Assembly: GCF_900110995.1 (NCBI RefSeq)
Contig: NZ_FOJF01000003.1
Span: 1,426,001-1,490,000, forward strand
DNA: 64,000 nucleotides
Direction: 5' to 3'
DNA from: Chitinophaga sp. YR573
GTDB taxonomy: Bacteria; Bacteroidota; Bacteroidia; Chitinophagales; Chitinophagaceae
Shown: positions 9,163 to 19,367 of the stretch, in pieces
Layout: the number at the start of each line of letters is the position of its first letter
Numbering within the stretch: the stretch's first letter is position 1
The notes under the pieces: generated by a model
Database searches by the model: none
Told to the model about the DNA's origin: nothing
Seen by the model: only the letters and a program-made list of their open reading frames with translations
Made by a program: the position numbers and the translations under genes

Positions 9163-10791
9163 TTACCAGCCGGGATTGTTAGAAGTAATAGCGGAATTGG
9201 CGCTTAATTCACTGGTAGGTATTGGCAACAACAGATTTTTAGTTGTTCTTACCTTGGAAATGTTATTCTGTCCCAGTGAAATTTTATTCATCACCTGTAA
9301 ATATACACCCCAGCGTAACAGGTCATATTTACGGATGTTTTCCAGCGAAAACTCACGTCCACGTTCTTCCAGTACAAAACTGCGGAACTCATCCTGACTA
9401 AGACCTGCTGGTGCACTTGTTGCTTTCGAGCGCAGACGTACCTTATTCAGATACAGGTAAGCGTTTGCATCAGGACCAGTTACTTCATTTTCTGCTTCTG
9501 CATATAACAGCAGCACTTCAGAATAACGCATTACAGGGAAAAAGGCATCGCTTGTAGACACATCAGGACTGCTAACATCGCTGAATTTGGTAACAAAAGC
9601 TTTATCATCTGTACCACCATTGTTGTAATAAGAATTACCCGATGCATCGGTACTATATTTGGCCGATTTCCAGGAAGGATAATAGTAATTAGTACCTGCA
9701 CTTACTGCACGATATGCAGTATACTGATGTGTAACGCCATCCAGTACACGGGTATCAATATCTTCTTCATAATTCAGATAATGATTGTTAGTCATCCACA
9801 CCGCACCTAAACCAAAAGGATAAGAACCAGCCGTGAAATAAGCATGCAGATCATTCAGGAAGGAAGAACCTGCCAGCGATTGTATTTCCCACATATGTTC
9901 TTTCAGGTTCCGGTTAGCTTTCAGCCATATGTCAGCCCAGTTATCAAACAACGTATATTCGCCACTGTTTATCAGCTCCAGCGCTTTATCCCTGGCCAGT
10001 GTATAACAAGCCTTACTATCCAGTGAATCATATCCGGCCACAACTGTTTTTGTATAAGGATAAAAAGCATTGTCCTCACCACCACGAACGGTAATACTAC
10101 CGGTTAATGCTCCGGAGCCCATGGTTGCATATACTTTGGCAAGGAAGCCTTGTGCTACTCCTTTATTTACGCGGCCAGTTTCGCCGGAACGGGAATCGCT
10201 CGCATAGAAAAGATGAGATTCAGCGTTCTTCAGGTTACTGATAATGCTATCATATGTAGCCTTTACGGAAGAACGGGGAACATTCTGGTTAGGATCTACA
10301 GATAGTGAGTGCATACGCAGTGGTACTCCACCGTATAGCTGAACCAGTTGGAAATAAGCCCAGCCGCGGAGAAAATAAGCTTCTCCCATTACCCTGCTTC
10401 TCAGATCATCCGTAATATTCGCTGATGCAATACCCGGTACTTTTTCCAGTACAGTATTGGCACGGGCAATGATCAGATAGAGGCCGGCCCATGGACGATC
10501 TATTCCCCAGTAAGATTGTGGGTTACCTGCGCCCGCAGCACCCAGATACCAGTCAGCTCCCGATACATGATCGTCGTCTAACAATGTGAGGTTCCAGAAT
10601 GGCTGCAGGTACAGGTCATAGGTATAGAGTTCGCTATAAATACCATTCACTGCTACTTTGGCATCATCACCACTGGAATAGAAATCATCAGGCGAAATAA
10701 AACTGTATGCCTTTTCTTCCAGTGTTTTCTTGCAGGAAGTTGTAAAAAGTAAGCCAGCAGCAGCTATCAATAATATATGAAGTCGTTTCAT
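9163..10791 (-). CDS. SusD/RagB family nutrient-binding outer membrane lipoprotein
   Basis: 542 residues starting at MKRLHILL, with lipobox 'FTTSC' (Cys20). It has the SusD pattern: helical TPR-like N-terminal half ('GEAYFLRGWAYFQLVQLYGGVPL', about residue 130) and the C-terminal 'RYSEVLLLYAEAENEV' and 'LEERGREFSLENIRKYDLLRWG' motifs. It caps the SusC barrel and captures oligosaccharides. I rejected the start 13 codons upstream because it overlaps the susC end and is not a signal peptide. It starts 19 bases after the susC stop. Confidence 0.95.
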   Translation of the reverse strand: MKRLHILLIAAAGLLFTTSCKKTLEEKAYSFISPDDFYSSGDDAKVAVNGIYSELYTYDLYLQPFWNLTLLDDDHVSGADWYLGAAGAGNPQSYWGIDRPWAGLYLIIARANTVLEKVPGIASANITDDLRSRVMGEAYFLRGWAYFQLVQLYGGVPLRMHSLSVDPNQNVPRSSVKATYDSIISNLKNAESHLFYASDSRSGETGRVNKGVAQGFLAKVYATMGSGALTGSITVRGGEDNAFYPYTKTVVAGYDSLDSKACYTLARDKALELINSGEYTLFDNWADIWLKANRNLKEHMWEIQSLAGSSFLNDLHAYFTAGSYPFGLGAVWMTNNHYLNYEEDIDTRVLDGVTHQYTAYRAVSAGTNYYYPSWKSAKYSTDASGNSYYNNGGTDDKAFVTKFSDVSSPDVSTSDAFFPVMRYSEVLLLYAEAENEVTGPDANAYLYLNKVRLRSKATSAPAGLSQDEFRSFVLEERGREFSLENIRKYDLLRWGVYLQVMNKISLGQNNISKVRTTKNLLLPIPTSELSANSAITSNNPGW

Positions 10792-10810
10792 TTTAATAAG
10801 TTTTGCGTGT

Positions 10811-13800
10811 TTAGAAATTAGCACGAACACTAAAAGTGTAAGTTCTTGAGCCAGGGTAACCTCCCAGGTCTACTCCAAACAAAGCGGGATTATCACCAAA
10901 CCCGTTCACTTCCGGATCGTATCCTGTATATTTTGTGAACGTGTAGAGGTTATTAACTGCCAGCGATACACGTAAAGCAGATACACCTATTACCTTTACA
11001 GGTACATTATACCCCAGGTTCACATTCTTGATCTTCACAAAACTACCATCCTCAATATATCTGCGGGAGAAATACATGGTACGCCAGAACTGGTGAATAG
11101 CTTTAGGCCAGGCTGCATTACTGTTGTCTTTTCCTGCCTGCCATCTGGTATCCCACATATTCTGTGAAATATTTTTATAATCTCCGATGTTACCAAAGAA
11201 ACGGTAGTTCATATTGATTACATCATTTCCCTGCACACCACTTACAAATACGCTGAAGTCCCAGTTTTTATAATGGAAATTATTGGTGATACCGAAAGTA
11301 TATTTAGGGTTTACATTACCAATAAAAGTACGGTCAGTTGTAGTGATACCGGGAGTTCCATCCAGGTCTTTGTATTTGATTTCTCCGATAGTACGTTTCA
11401 CGATGGCATCAGACTGTGAACTATAAGCAGGATCACTTCTCACTTCAGCTTCATTATCATAATAGCCGTCTTCCTTATATCCATACAACGCACCAATAGG
11501 ATGGCCTACTTTCTGAATAAAAGGAGCATCTCCCGTAGAGATGTTATCTGCAAACTGTTCCGTCACATCTCCTCCCAGGCTCAGGATCTTATTTCTGTTG
11601 AATGCGATATTTGCACTCACATTCCACTCAAACTGTTTTGTTTTTACAGGAGTTCCATCTATTGCTACTTCCAGACCTTTATTCTCTACAGAACCGGAGT
11701 TACGTAAAGCTTTGCCGAAACCGGTAGAACTTGGTGTAACAATATACTGGAGCAGATCGTCCGTCTTCTTTTTATATACATCTACATGCAGATTGATTCT
11801 GCTGAACAATCCTACATCTAATCCCAGGTTATAAGCAGCAGTAGTCTCCCACTTCAGTTTATTATTAGCTGGCCCTGAATAATAATCGTCTGCCAGGCCG
11901 GTTTGTACACTTCCACCTAATATATAGTTATAGACTGCCAGCTTTGATAAGGATGCATAGGAACCAATACCCTGGTTACCCGTTTGTCCATAACTGGCAC
12001 GTAGTTTCAGGTCGCTGAATGCTGTTATGCTTTTTATAAAAGACTCATTCACCAGCTTCCATCCCAATGCGAAAGAAGGGAAGTTCGCCCACTTATTATC
12101 TTTACCGAATTTGCTGGATCCGTCCCTGCGGAAAGATGCAGTTAAAAGGTATCTGTCGTCGTAGTTATAGTTAGCACGTACAAGACCGGATACCAGAGTG
12201 GCACTATACCTGTTATTGACAGGAGTAACCTGTATCTCTCCTGCATACAGGTTTTCATTCTTCATGAGATCATTCGGGAATGTTTTAGCCTGAATATTCT
12301 TCGTTTGTCCATCTGTACGTTCATAAGTACCACCGGCCACCACATTGATGGAATGTTTATTCAGTTTTTTCGCGTAGGTCAGCAAACTTTCAGACACTAC
12401 GCTGCTCCAGATATCATCTGCTTTCAGTCCCCAGCCTTTTACGCTCTGGCCTTCATACACCGATCTTGGATAATACTGGTCACGTAAGTTATAGGCATAG
12501 TTAAAACCAATATTCTGACGGAATTTCAGGTCCTTTGTAATAGATGCTTCTGCATAGTTGGAAGTGAAGATGTTGATACTGGATACTTTATTCAGCACGT
12601 CCCTCGTATATACATAAGGGTTGGTAATGAAATACACACTGGAAAAAGCTCCGGTTGCAGGATCTATCAATCCCTGTGTAGAAGGGAATGTTAAAGCAGA
12701 TCTTACCACACCGGCAGAAACATCATCAATTTTGGTAGTACCAGTTTTTACGCCATTCATAATAGAGCGGCTCACCATGGTACTCGTACCCATTTTAATA
12801 TATTTACCCAGGTTCCTGTTAAGGTTCAGGTTAACACTGTAACGTTTAAAATTAGAGTTAAGAATAGTACCGTCCTGATCCAGGTAATTGAATGAAAGAC
12901 TATGATTACCCGCATCACTACCTCCTGAAATACTTATTGAATAGTTCTGGAAAAGTGCATGACGGAAAATCTGGTCCTGCCAGTTAGTTCCTGTACCATA
13001 GTCATTGGGACCAGGAGCATAATAGGTAGAATCGGGATAACCTGAAACAGGCATATCTTTACCAGGATAGGGAAGATCATAGGTAGTACCTTCTATATCG
13101 TTCTCATTCTGAAAAGATTCATTCTGGTATAAGGCATAATCATGTGCATTCAGCACTTTTATCCTGCGGGACACTTCTGACATGCCCACATTAATATTTA
13201 ACTCCACTTTGTCTTTCCCGGTACGGCCCCTGCGTGTGGTGATCAGCACAACCCCATTCGCACCACGGGAACCATAGATAGCGGTAGCAGAAGCATCTTT
13301 CAGTACTTCAATGGATTCTATATCGCTTGGATTGACAAAAGACATGGCGTTGATGGTCTGTTTCTCATCATCGCCGATAGATGCAGGTGTAGAACCGCTG
13401 CTGCTATTGTTGAAGGGAACACCGTCTATTACATACAATGGTTCCGTACCACCCAGGAATGAGTTAGAACCCCTGATGCGGATACTCAGTCCGGCGCCTG
13501 GCGCACCATCATTTTGTGTAACGTTCACACCGGCCAGTTTACCCTGCAGGGCTTCCAGTGCATTGGTAGGCGTATTGCGTATCAGATCCTCCCGGCCGAT
13601 CTTTTGTACCGAGCCGGTGAGATCTGATTTCTTCACTGTTCCATAACCGATCACAACCAGGTCATTTAAGGCCGTGGACTGTAAGCTTAAAGTAATATCA
13701 AAGGTGCTTTTTTTACCTAGCTGTACTTCCTGCGATTGCATACCGACAAAGGAAATAACCAGCGTTTTACTCCCCTCCGGAACATTCAGAGAGAAGTTCC

Positions 13801-13981
13801 CATTTACATCTGTACTGGTAGCCACTTTAAGGCCTTTAACCAGTACCGTCGCCCCCGGAAGGAGTGTACCCTTCTCATCTTTTACAGTACCACTCACCTT
13901 CTTTTCCTGGGAAAAGGCTGCAAGGTGAAGCAATACACATAAAAGAATGGATGGAATCCCCCTTAGTAGATACTTTTTCAT
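10811..13981 (-). CDS. SusC/RagA family TonB-linked outer membrane transporter
   Basis: 1056 residues. Signal peptide to about residue 24, a carboxypeptidase-D-like regulatory domain ('VSGTVKDEKGTLLPGATVLVKG', about 29-115), a SusC motif 'LNDLVVIGYGTVKKSDLTGSV', a plug domain ('IRIRGSNSFLGGTEPLYVIDGVP', 'IESIEVLKDASATAIYGSRGANGV') and a C-terminal beta barrel ending in an aromatic residue (...SVRANF). It imports oligosaccharides through the outer membrane together with SusD, using TonB energy. It is the first gene of the mannan operon and is divergent from the AraC gene, with 239 bases between them. Confidence 0.96.
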   Translation of the reverse strand: MKKYLLRGIPSILLCVLLHLAAFSQEKKVSGTVKDEKGTLLPGATVLVKGLKVATSTDVNGNFSLNVPEGSKTLVISFVGMQSQEVQLGKKSTFDITLSLQSTALNDLVVIGYGTVKKSDLTGSVQKIGREDLIRNTPTNALEALQGKLAGVNVTQNDGAPGAGLSIRIRGSNSFLGGTEPLYVIDGVPFNNSSSGSTPASIGDDEKQTINAMSFVNPSDIESIEVLKDASATAIYGSRGANGVVLITTRRGRTGKDKVELNINVGMSEVSRRIKVLNAHDYALYQNESFQNENDIEGTTYDLPYPGKDMPVSGYPDSTYYAPGPNDYGTGTNWQDQIFRHALFQNYSISISGGSDAGNHSLSFNYLDQDGTILNSNFKRYSVNLNLNRNLGKYIKMGTSTMVSRSIMNGVKTGTTKIDDVSAGVVRSALTFPSTQGLIDPATGAFSSVYFITNPYVYTRDVLNKVSSINIFTSNYAEASITKDLKFRQNIGFNYAYNLRDQYYPRSVYEGQSVKGWGLKADDIWSSVVSESLLTYAKKLNKHSINVVAGGTYERTDGQTKNIQAKTFPNDLMKNENLYAGEIQVTPVNNRYSATLVSGLVRANYNYDDRYLLTASFRRDGSSKFGKDNKWANFPSFALGWKLVNESFIKSITAFSDLKLRASYGQTGNQGIGSYASLSKLAVYNYILGGSVQTGLADDYYSGPANNKLKWETTAAYNLGLDVGLFSRINLHVDVYKKKTDDLLQYIVTPSSTGFGKALRNSGSVENKGLEVAIDGTPVKTKQFEWNVSANIAFNRNKILSLGGDVTEQFADNISTGDAPFIQKVGHPIGALYGYKEDGYYDNEAEVRSDPAYSSQSDAIVKRTIGEIKYKDLDGTPGITTTDRTFIGNVNPKYTFGITNNFHYKNWDFSVFVSGVQGNDVINMNYRFFGNIGDYKNISQNMWDTRWQAGKDNSNAAWPKAIHQFWRTMYFSRRYIEDGSFVKIKNVNLGYNVPVKVIGVSALRVSLAVNNLYTFTKYTGYDPEVNGFGDNPALFGVDLGGYPGSRTYTFSVRANF

Positions 13982-14000
13982 AACGTGTACTTATTTATAA

Positions 14001-14008
14001 CAAAGATG
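14001..14008 (-). promoter_or_regulatory. possible -7 box of the susC operon
   Basis: On the minus strand CATCTTTG matches TAnnTTTG at 7 of 8 positions, 19 bases upstream of the susC start. No clear -33 element is seen, as is common for activator-dependent susC promoters. Confidence 0.35.
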
Positions 14009-14101
14009 CTCTTATTTGGGACTTGATAATAATACTTTTTTATCTTTTAGATGTATTAATTCTATAAAATCTGAAATACTCACCCTGAATACCTCCTAAG
14101 A

Positions 14102-14115
14102 CTACTATATAGTAG
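14102..14115. promoter_or_regulatory. 14-bp perfect palindrome, candidate operator
   Basis: CTACTATATAGTAG is a perfect palindrome in the middle of the divergent susC/AraC spacer, with partly symmetric flanks (AAG on one side, CTT on the other). A dimeric regulator could bind here. AraC-family and HTCS sites are usually direct repeats, so the cognate protein is open. Confidence 0.4.
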
Positions 14116-14220
14116 GACTTTATGTGAACTACTGCATTATTCTTAATTAATACTTTATTACATCATTACTATGCTTTAATTGCAGGAAACGGAATATATT
14201 GCACTCCTAATCTTTTAATT

Positions 14221-15108
14221 ATGAGAGAAAAGCTGTTAAGGGAAATAACACCACTTACACAAAATGATTGCTTTACACTCTTTGCAAGAGAAAAGACGGC
14301 GTTTGACTTTCCATTACATTATCACGAAGAATTTGAACTGAATTTTATTCAGTATGGGACGGGGGCGAAACGTATCATTGGGGATCATATGGAAGAGATT
14401 GGAGATCTGGAACTGGCATTGGTAGGTCCCAATCTGCAACATGGCTGGTTCAATAATAAACATCAGGGTGGTATCATGAAAGAAATTACGATACAATTTC
14501 ACCGTGATCTGTTTGATGACAGATTCCTGCAACGTAACCAGATGACCTTCATCCGGGGTATGCTTGAACGCTCTTTACGGGGAATCCTCTTCTCCCGGGA
14601 AACTGTCACAGGCATTATGCCCAGGCTGATATTGCTGCCACAAAAACAAGGATTTGATTCTGTGCTGGAGCTGATGTCTATACTACATGATCTTTCCATC
14701 TCCCGTAATATGCGTGTATTATCAGATGCCAGTTTCCGTAATACGGAAACATTATCCTATAACAGCCGGCGGATCGAGAAGATCATGAAATACCTGAATG
14801 ATAATTTCGATAAAACTGTCAACCTGAGTGAGGCAGCAAAAATTGCCGCAATGACAGATGTGTCTTTCAGTCGCTTCTTCAAAATGAAGATCGGAAAAAC
14901 ATTCGTGGATACGCTTATTGAAATACGCCTGGGGCATGCATCCCGTATGCTGATAGAAACTACTCATGGCATTCACGAAATAGCTTATAAATGTGGGTTC
15001 AATAATATCTCGAACTTCAATCGTATTTTCAAAAAAAAGAAAGACTGTACACCGAAAGAATTCAGACAGGCATATACATCTTCATCAGGAGTGAGAACGT
15101 TTGTATAG
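14221..15108 (+). CDS. AraC-family regulator of the mannan locus
   Basis: 295 residues with a cupin-like sensor domain ('FDFPLHYHEEFELNFIQYGTGAKRIIGDH', residues 28-55) and two C-terminal AraC helix-turn-helix motifs (about 185-285, 'DVSFSRFFKMKIGKTFVD', 'GFNNISNFNRIFKKKKDCTPKEFR'). It is divergent from susC and is followed by the hybrid two-component regulator, so it is probably a local regulator of the mannan operon, perhaps sensing a sugar in the cytoplasm. The protein is related in sequence to the shorter AraC protein at 33151-33969, which lacks the first 21 or so residues found here. Confidence 0.9.
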   Translation: MREKLLREITPLTQNDCFTLFAREKTAFDFPLHYHEEFELNFIQYGTGAKRIIGDHMEEIGDLELALVGPNLQHGWFNNKHQGGIMKEITIQFHRDLFDDRFLQRNQMTFIRGMLERSLRGILFSRETVTGIMPRLILLPQKQGFDSVLELMSILHDLSISRNMRVLSDASFRNTETLSYNSRRIEKIMKYLNDNFDKTVNLSEAAKIAAMTDVSFSRFFKMKIGKTFVDTLIEIRLGHASRMLIETTHGIHEIAYKCGFNNISNFNRIFKKKKDCTPKEFRQAYTSSSGVRTFV

Positions 15109-15290
15109 AGATCTTTTCTGTTTAGTTCATTTCAGAAATAGATATCCAGATTTTTCCTAATAACTGAGCGACTCTTTTCAAAGAGATCGTATTTCCATCT
15201 TTATTAAATTAAATCCTTATTTTGCTGTAAGAAGGAACCTGGTTTTCCGCTAAATAGCGCAAAGTCTACCCTAAGTTAAAACACGTTTTG

Positions 15291-18200
15291 ATGCGTTTTC
15301 TTTTCTGGTTTGTCTGTGCATTGCAATCGTTTACGGCTTTGGCGCAAAGTAATTACTATAACTTTTCAAAGCTAAATACTTATACCGGCCTTTCTCATAA
15401 CCGGGTATATAGCATACTAAAAGATCCTGACGGATTTTTATGGTTTGGAACTATGTCGGGCCTTAACCGTTATGATGGATATTCTTGCAGGGTATTCCGG
15501 AAAAACCACAGTGACAGCTCTTCGCTTTTGGATAATAATGTCTCGGGACTCTATGAGCTTCCGGACGGAAAGATGTGGGTATCCACAATGGGAGGACCTT
15601 GTATTTATAATCCCGACACAGAAAAATTTAGTGCCGGTTACCGTGACTATTTACATTCTCTCGGTTTGCCTGCTGGTTCCATCAGGAGTATCGTTAAAGG
15701 GAACAACGGCAGATACTGGTTCCTCTACTACGATATGGGTTTATATGTGTATTCAGTTACTGATAAAAGTGCAAAACAATTCAGCCAACAGCAGACATTG
15801 TATCCTTCGGAAAAAATAACCTCCATTAAAGAAACAAAAGATGGAAAGATATGGCTGGTATATCAAAATGGATTTTTGCAGGAATATGATATAAAAAAGG
15901 ATAAAGCTGTTTTTTCCAGCACTGCTTTACAGGAACGGTATAAGGGAAATGCTTTTGAGAATTTTTTTATAGACGCAGATGGTGATATCTGGATTTGGTG
16001 TTATACCTGTGGCGTTTTTCTTTTTCATCCGCAGGATAATACAATCAGGCAGTTTAATAAAAATTCGTTTCCGTCGAGATTGAATTCAGATGTAGTAAGT
16101 CAGATTGTTCAGGATAATAATGGCTTGATCTGGATAGGGACAGACCAGGGAGGGGTAACATTGATCGACAAAAATAAGAATTTCAGTACCAGTTATCTTC
16201 TGAACAATCCCGATGAGCCGAAGAGTATCAGCCAAAACAGTATCAATAATATCTATAAAGATGATCAGGGGATTATCTGGCTGGGAACTTACAAGCAGGG
16301 AATAAATTATCTGAATAACAACATAGTACAATTTCCGTATTACCATCACCAGGAACTGAATGCAAAGAGTCTTCAATACGATGATATAAACCGTTTTGTT
16401 GAAGACAGGTCAGGTAATATCTGGATTGGGACCAATGGCGGAGGACTAATTTATTTTGATAGAAAAAATAATACTTTCACACAATACCTGCACGATCCAA
16501 ACAATAACAACAGCCTGAGTAATGACGTAATTGTAAGCTTGTGTATCAGCCGGGATGGTATACTTTGGATTGGTACTTACTTAGGAGGCCTCAATAGTTT
16601 CGACGGCAAGAAGTTCACTCACTACAGGCATGATGACCATGACACTTCAAGTTTGGCAGATGATAATGTATGGGAAATATTTGAAGACAAGGATCAACAT
16701 TTATGGATAGGTACTTTGAGCGGTGGATTGGACCGTTTTAACAGAGAAACAAAACAGTTTGACCATTATAAAAACAAGCCGGGGGCTTTACCCTTCTATT
16801 CTGTATCTGCTATCTTACAAGACAGAAAGGGCAATTTATGGATTGGAACTGATGCCGGAATCGTTATTTTCGAAAAGGATAAAAGTACTCCTGTTTTTTA
16901 TCAGCATACAAACGATAAAAACAGTTTGAGCAACAATAGTATAACCTGTCTCTTAGAAGATAGTAAGGGCAGAATCTGGATAGGAAGCCGGGAGGGTTTA
17001 AACCTGTTTAATGAGCAAACAAAAAAATTCAAAATATTTACTACCGAAGATGGCCTGCCCGATAATCTGATATTCGATATTCTTGAAGACAATCATCACA
17101 CTCTTTGGCTTTCTATACCTAATGGATTGTGTAATGTCATTCCAAAACAAAAAGAAGACAGTGCTGGTTTTGTCATTGTTAGTTACGATGAGATGAACAA
17201 CCTTCAGAAGCGCGAATTCAATGAAAATGCCTCGCTCAAAACAAGGGCCGGCGAATTGATATTCGGTGGACCTTCCGGTTTTAACATCATTGATCCTGAT
17301 AAAATTCAAAACCCTGTTTATCATCCTAAAATTGTTTTCACCGGTTTGCAGATATTAAACAGAGATGTTGAACCGGGAAAACTGATCAATAACCGGGTTT
17401 TATTGCAACAACCTTTATCAAAGCTTAAGGGTATTGACCTGAAATATCAGGAAAACGATTTCTCTATTGAATTTGCGTCACTCGACTTTGTCCACAGCGC
17501 CCATGATAAATATGCATACATGCTGGAAGGTTTTAATTCAGAGTGGTTATATACTGATGGCAACCAGAGAAAAGCAACTTATACAAACATTAATCCCGGT
17601 CATTATATTTTTAAAGTAAAGGTTTTAAACAGAGATGGTTCCTGGAGTGATGTTAAAAATTTGCGGATCAGGATTGAACCGCCATTCTGGCTATCCCCCA
17701 TCGCATATATTATTTATGCATTAATTGCTGCGGGATTGTTTTTACTTGCCCGGCGTATTACTTTAGACAGAATTCACATGCGCTTCGAAGTGCAGCAACA
17801 ACGTAGAGAGGTTGAAAGAACGCATGCAATGGAACAGTTAAAAACAAACTTTTTCACTAATGTAAGTCATGAATTCCGTACGCCGTTGAGCCTCATCATT
17901 ACACCGTTAGACAGAATTATTAAACAAACAGCTGATGAAGACCAGAAAAAACAGTTAAATCTCGTGCACCGGAATGCCAAACGATTACTGAACCTGGTAA
18001 ACCAGCTGCTCGATTTCAGAAAGATTGAGGTACAGGGTATAAAATTATGTCCTTCAATAGGCGATATTGTCGCATTTAGCAGGGATATCAGTTATTCATT
18101 TGTAGATATTGTAGAAAAGAAAAAGATCCAATTTTCATTCTCGGCTAACATTGAGAACCTGGAAATCTATTTCGACAAGGATAAGGTTGAAAAGATCTTA

Positions 18201-19367
18201 TTCAACCTGCTTTCCAATGCTTTTAAATATACCCATGATAATGGTATGGTGGACGTAAACCTTACATATAGTGATGAGGGCGATGGAACGCTTGCCATAG
18301 CAGTAAAAGATACAGGCATTGGAATACCTGCTGATCAACAGGAACAGATCTTCGAACGGTTCTTTCAAACGGATGTACCTGAAAGCATGATGAACCAGGG
18401 GTCTGGTATTGGCCTCGCCATCACAAAAGAGTTTGTAAAATTACATAACGGTATCATCACTGTAAAAAGCGAACCGGATAAAGGCGCCTGTTTCACCGTT
18501 TTACTTCCAGCTAAAAAGATTTATGAATATTCAGCAGGGACCGCCCTTACCCTGCCCCAAACAGAAATGATATCTGAAGAAAGTGAAAAGAGCGGTAAGA
18601 AGAAAACAATAATGATAGTGGAAGACAATGAAGACCTGCGCTTTTATTTAAAGGACAGTCTGAAAGAGGAATATTATATTGAAGAAGCTACGAACGGTAA
18701 AGAAGGCTGGGAAAAAATAAAACTGTTAAATCCTGATCTTGTGGTGAGCGACGTTATGATGCCCGTAATGGACGGAGTAGAACTGGTGAGGAAAATTAAA
18801 ACTGAAACGTTAACGGCCCATATCCCTATCATTTTGCTTACAGCTATGGGAAGTGAAGAAAAACAACTGGAGGGTTTGAAAGCGGGTGCAAATGATTACA
18901 TTACCAAACCTTTCACTTTTGAGATTCTGGCTTCACGCATCAGAAATTTGCTTGTGCAGCAAAAATTATTGCAGAAAAGGTTCCAAAAGCAAATTGAGGT
19001 CAATCCCGGAGAAGTTACCATAACGCCCGTGGATGAAAAGTTCCTGAAACAGGCTTTGGATGCTGTTGAAAAAGAAATCGACAACTCCGATTTTTCGGTG
19101 GAAGATCTCAGCCGTGAAATGTGTATGAGCCGTGTTACCTTATACAGGAAGATACTATCGCTTACAGGGAGGTCACCGCATGACTTTATCCGTTCGATCC
19201 GTTTGAAAAGAGCGGCTCAGTTATTGGAAAAAAGTGGAATGTCTATTGCCGAAATAGCATATCAGGTAGGATTTAATGATCCCAAGGTTTTCACTAAGTC
19301 TTTTAAGGAAGAATTTAAGATTACCCCTTCACAATATGTAACAAATATCAGAAACAAAAATGCCTAA
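15291..19367 (+). CDS. hybrid two-component system regulator (HTCS)
   Basis: 1358 residues combining a whole phosphorelay in one membrane protein. Signal peptide ending 'FTALAQ'; about 14 two-component-propeller repeats ('DPDGFLWFGTMSGLNRYDG' and similar, about 30-660); Y_Y_Y domain (about 720-790); transmembrane helix (about 800-820); HisKA with His860 in 'NVSHEFRTPLSLI'; HATPase (about 960-1075); receiver domain with Asp1154 in 'VVSDVMMPVMDG'; AraC-type DNA-binding domain (about 1255-1355). It would sense a manno-oligosaccharide in the periplasm and activate the susC operon. The ATG at 15291 is preferred over the adjacent TTG. 182 bases separate it from the AraC gene upstream. Confidence 0.95.
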   Translation: MRFLFWFVCALQSFTALAQSNYYNFSKLNTYTGLSHNRVYSILKDPDGFLWFGTMSGLNRYDGYSCRVFRKNHSDSSSLLDNNVSGLYELPDGKMWVSTMGGPCIYNPDTEKFSAGYRDYLHSLGLPAGSIRSIVKGNNGRYWFLYYDMGLYVYSVTDKSAKQFSQQQTLYPSEKITSIKETKDGKIWLVYQNGFLQEYDIKKDKAVFSSTALQERYKGNAFENFFIDADGDIWIWCYTCGVFLFHPQDNTIRQFNKNSFPSRLNSDVVSQIVQDNNGLIWIGTDQGGVTLIDKNKNFSTSYLLNNPDEPKSISQNSINNIYKDDQGIIWLGTYKQGINYLNNNIVQFPYYHHQELNAKSLQYDDINRFVEDRSGNIWIGTNGGGLIYFDRKNNTFTQYLHDPNNNNSLSNDVIVSLCISRDGILWIGTYLGGLNSFDGKKFTHYRHDDHDTSSLADDNVWEIFEDKDQHLWIGTLSGGLDRFNRETKQFDHYKNKPGALPFYSVSAILQDRKGNLWIGTDAGIVIFEKDKSTPVFYQHTNDKNSLSNNSITCLLEDSKGRIWIGSREGLNLFNEQTKKFKIFTTEDGLPDNLIFDILEDNHHTLWLSIPNGLCNVIPKQKEDSAGFVIVSYDEMNNLQKREFNENASLKTRAGELIFGGPSGFNIIDPDKIQNPVYHPKIVFTGLQILNRDVEPGKLINNRVLLQQPLSKLKGIDLKYQENDFSIEFASLDFVHSAHDKYAYMLEGFNSEWLYTDGNQRKATYTNINPGHYIFKVKVLNRDGSWSDVKNLRIRIEPPFWLSPIAYIIYALIAAGLFLLARRITLDRIHMRFEVQQQRREVERTHAMEQLKTNFFTNVSHEFRTPLSLIITPLDRIIKQTADEDQKKQLNLVHRNAKRLLNLVNQLLDFRKIEVQGIKLCPSIGDIVAFSRDISYSFVDIVEKKKIQFSFSANIENLEIYFDKDKVEKILFNLLSNAFKYTHDNGMVDVNLTYSDEGDGTLAIAVKDTGIGIPADQQEQIFERFFQTDVPESMMNQGSGIGLAITKEFVKLHNGIITVKSEPDKGACFTVLLPAKKIYEYSAGTALTLPQTEMISEESEKSGKKKTIMIVEDNEDLRFYLKDSLKEEYYIEEATNGKEGWEKIKLLNPDLVVSDVMMPVMDGVELVRKIKTETLTAHIPIILLTAMGSEEKQLEGLKAGANDYITKPFTFEILASRIRNLLVQQKLLQKRFQKQIEVNPGEVTITPVDEKFLKQALDAVEKEIDNSDFSVEDLSREMCMSRVTLYRKILSLTGRSPHDFIRSIRLKRAAQLLEKSGMSIAEIAYQVGFNDPKVFTKSFKEEFKITPSQYVTNIRNKNA

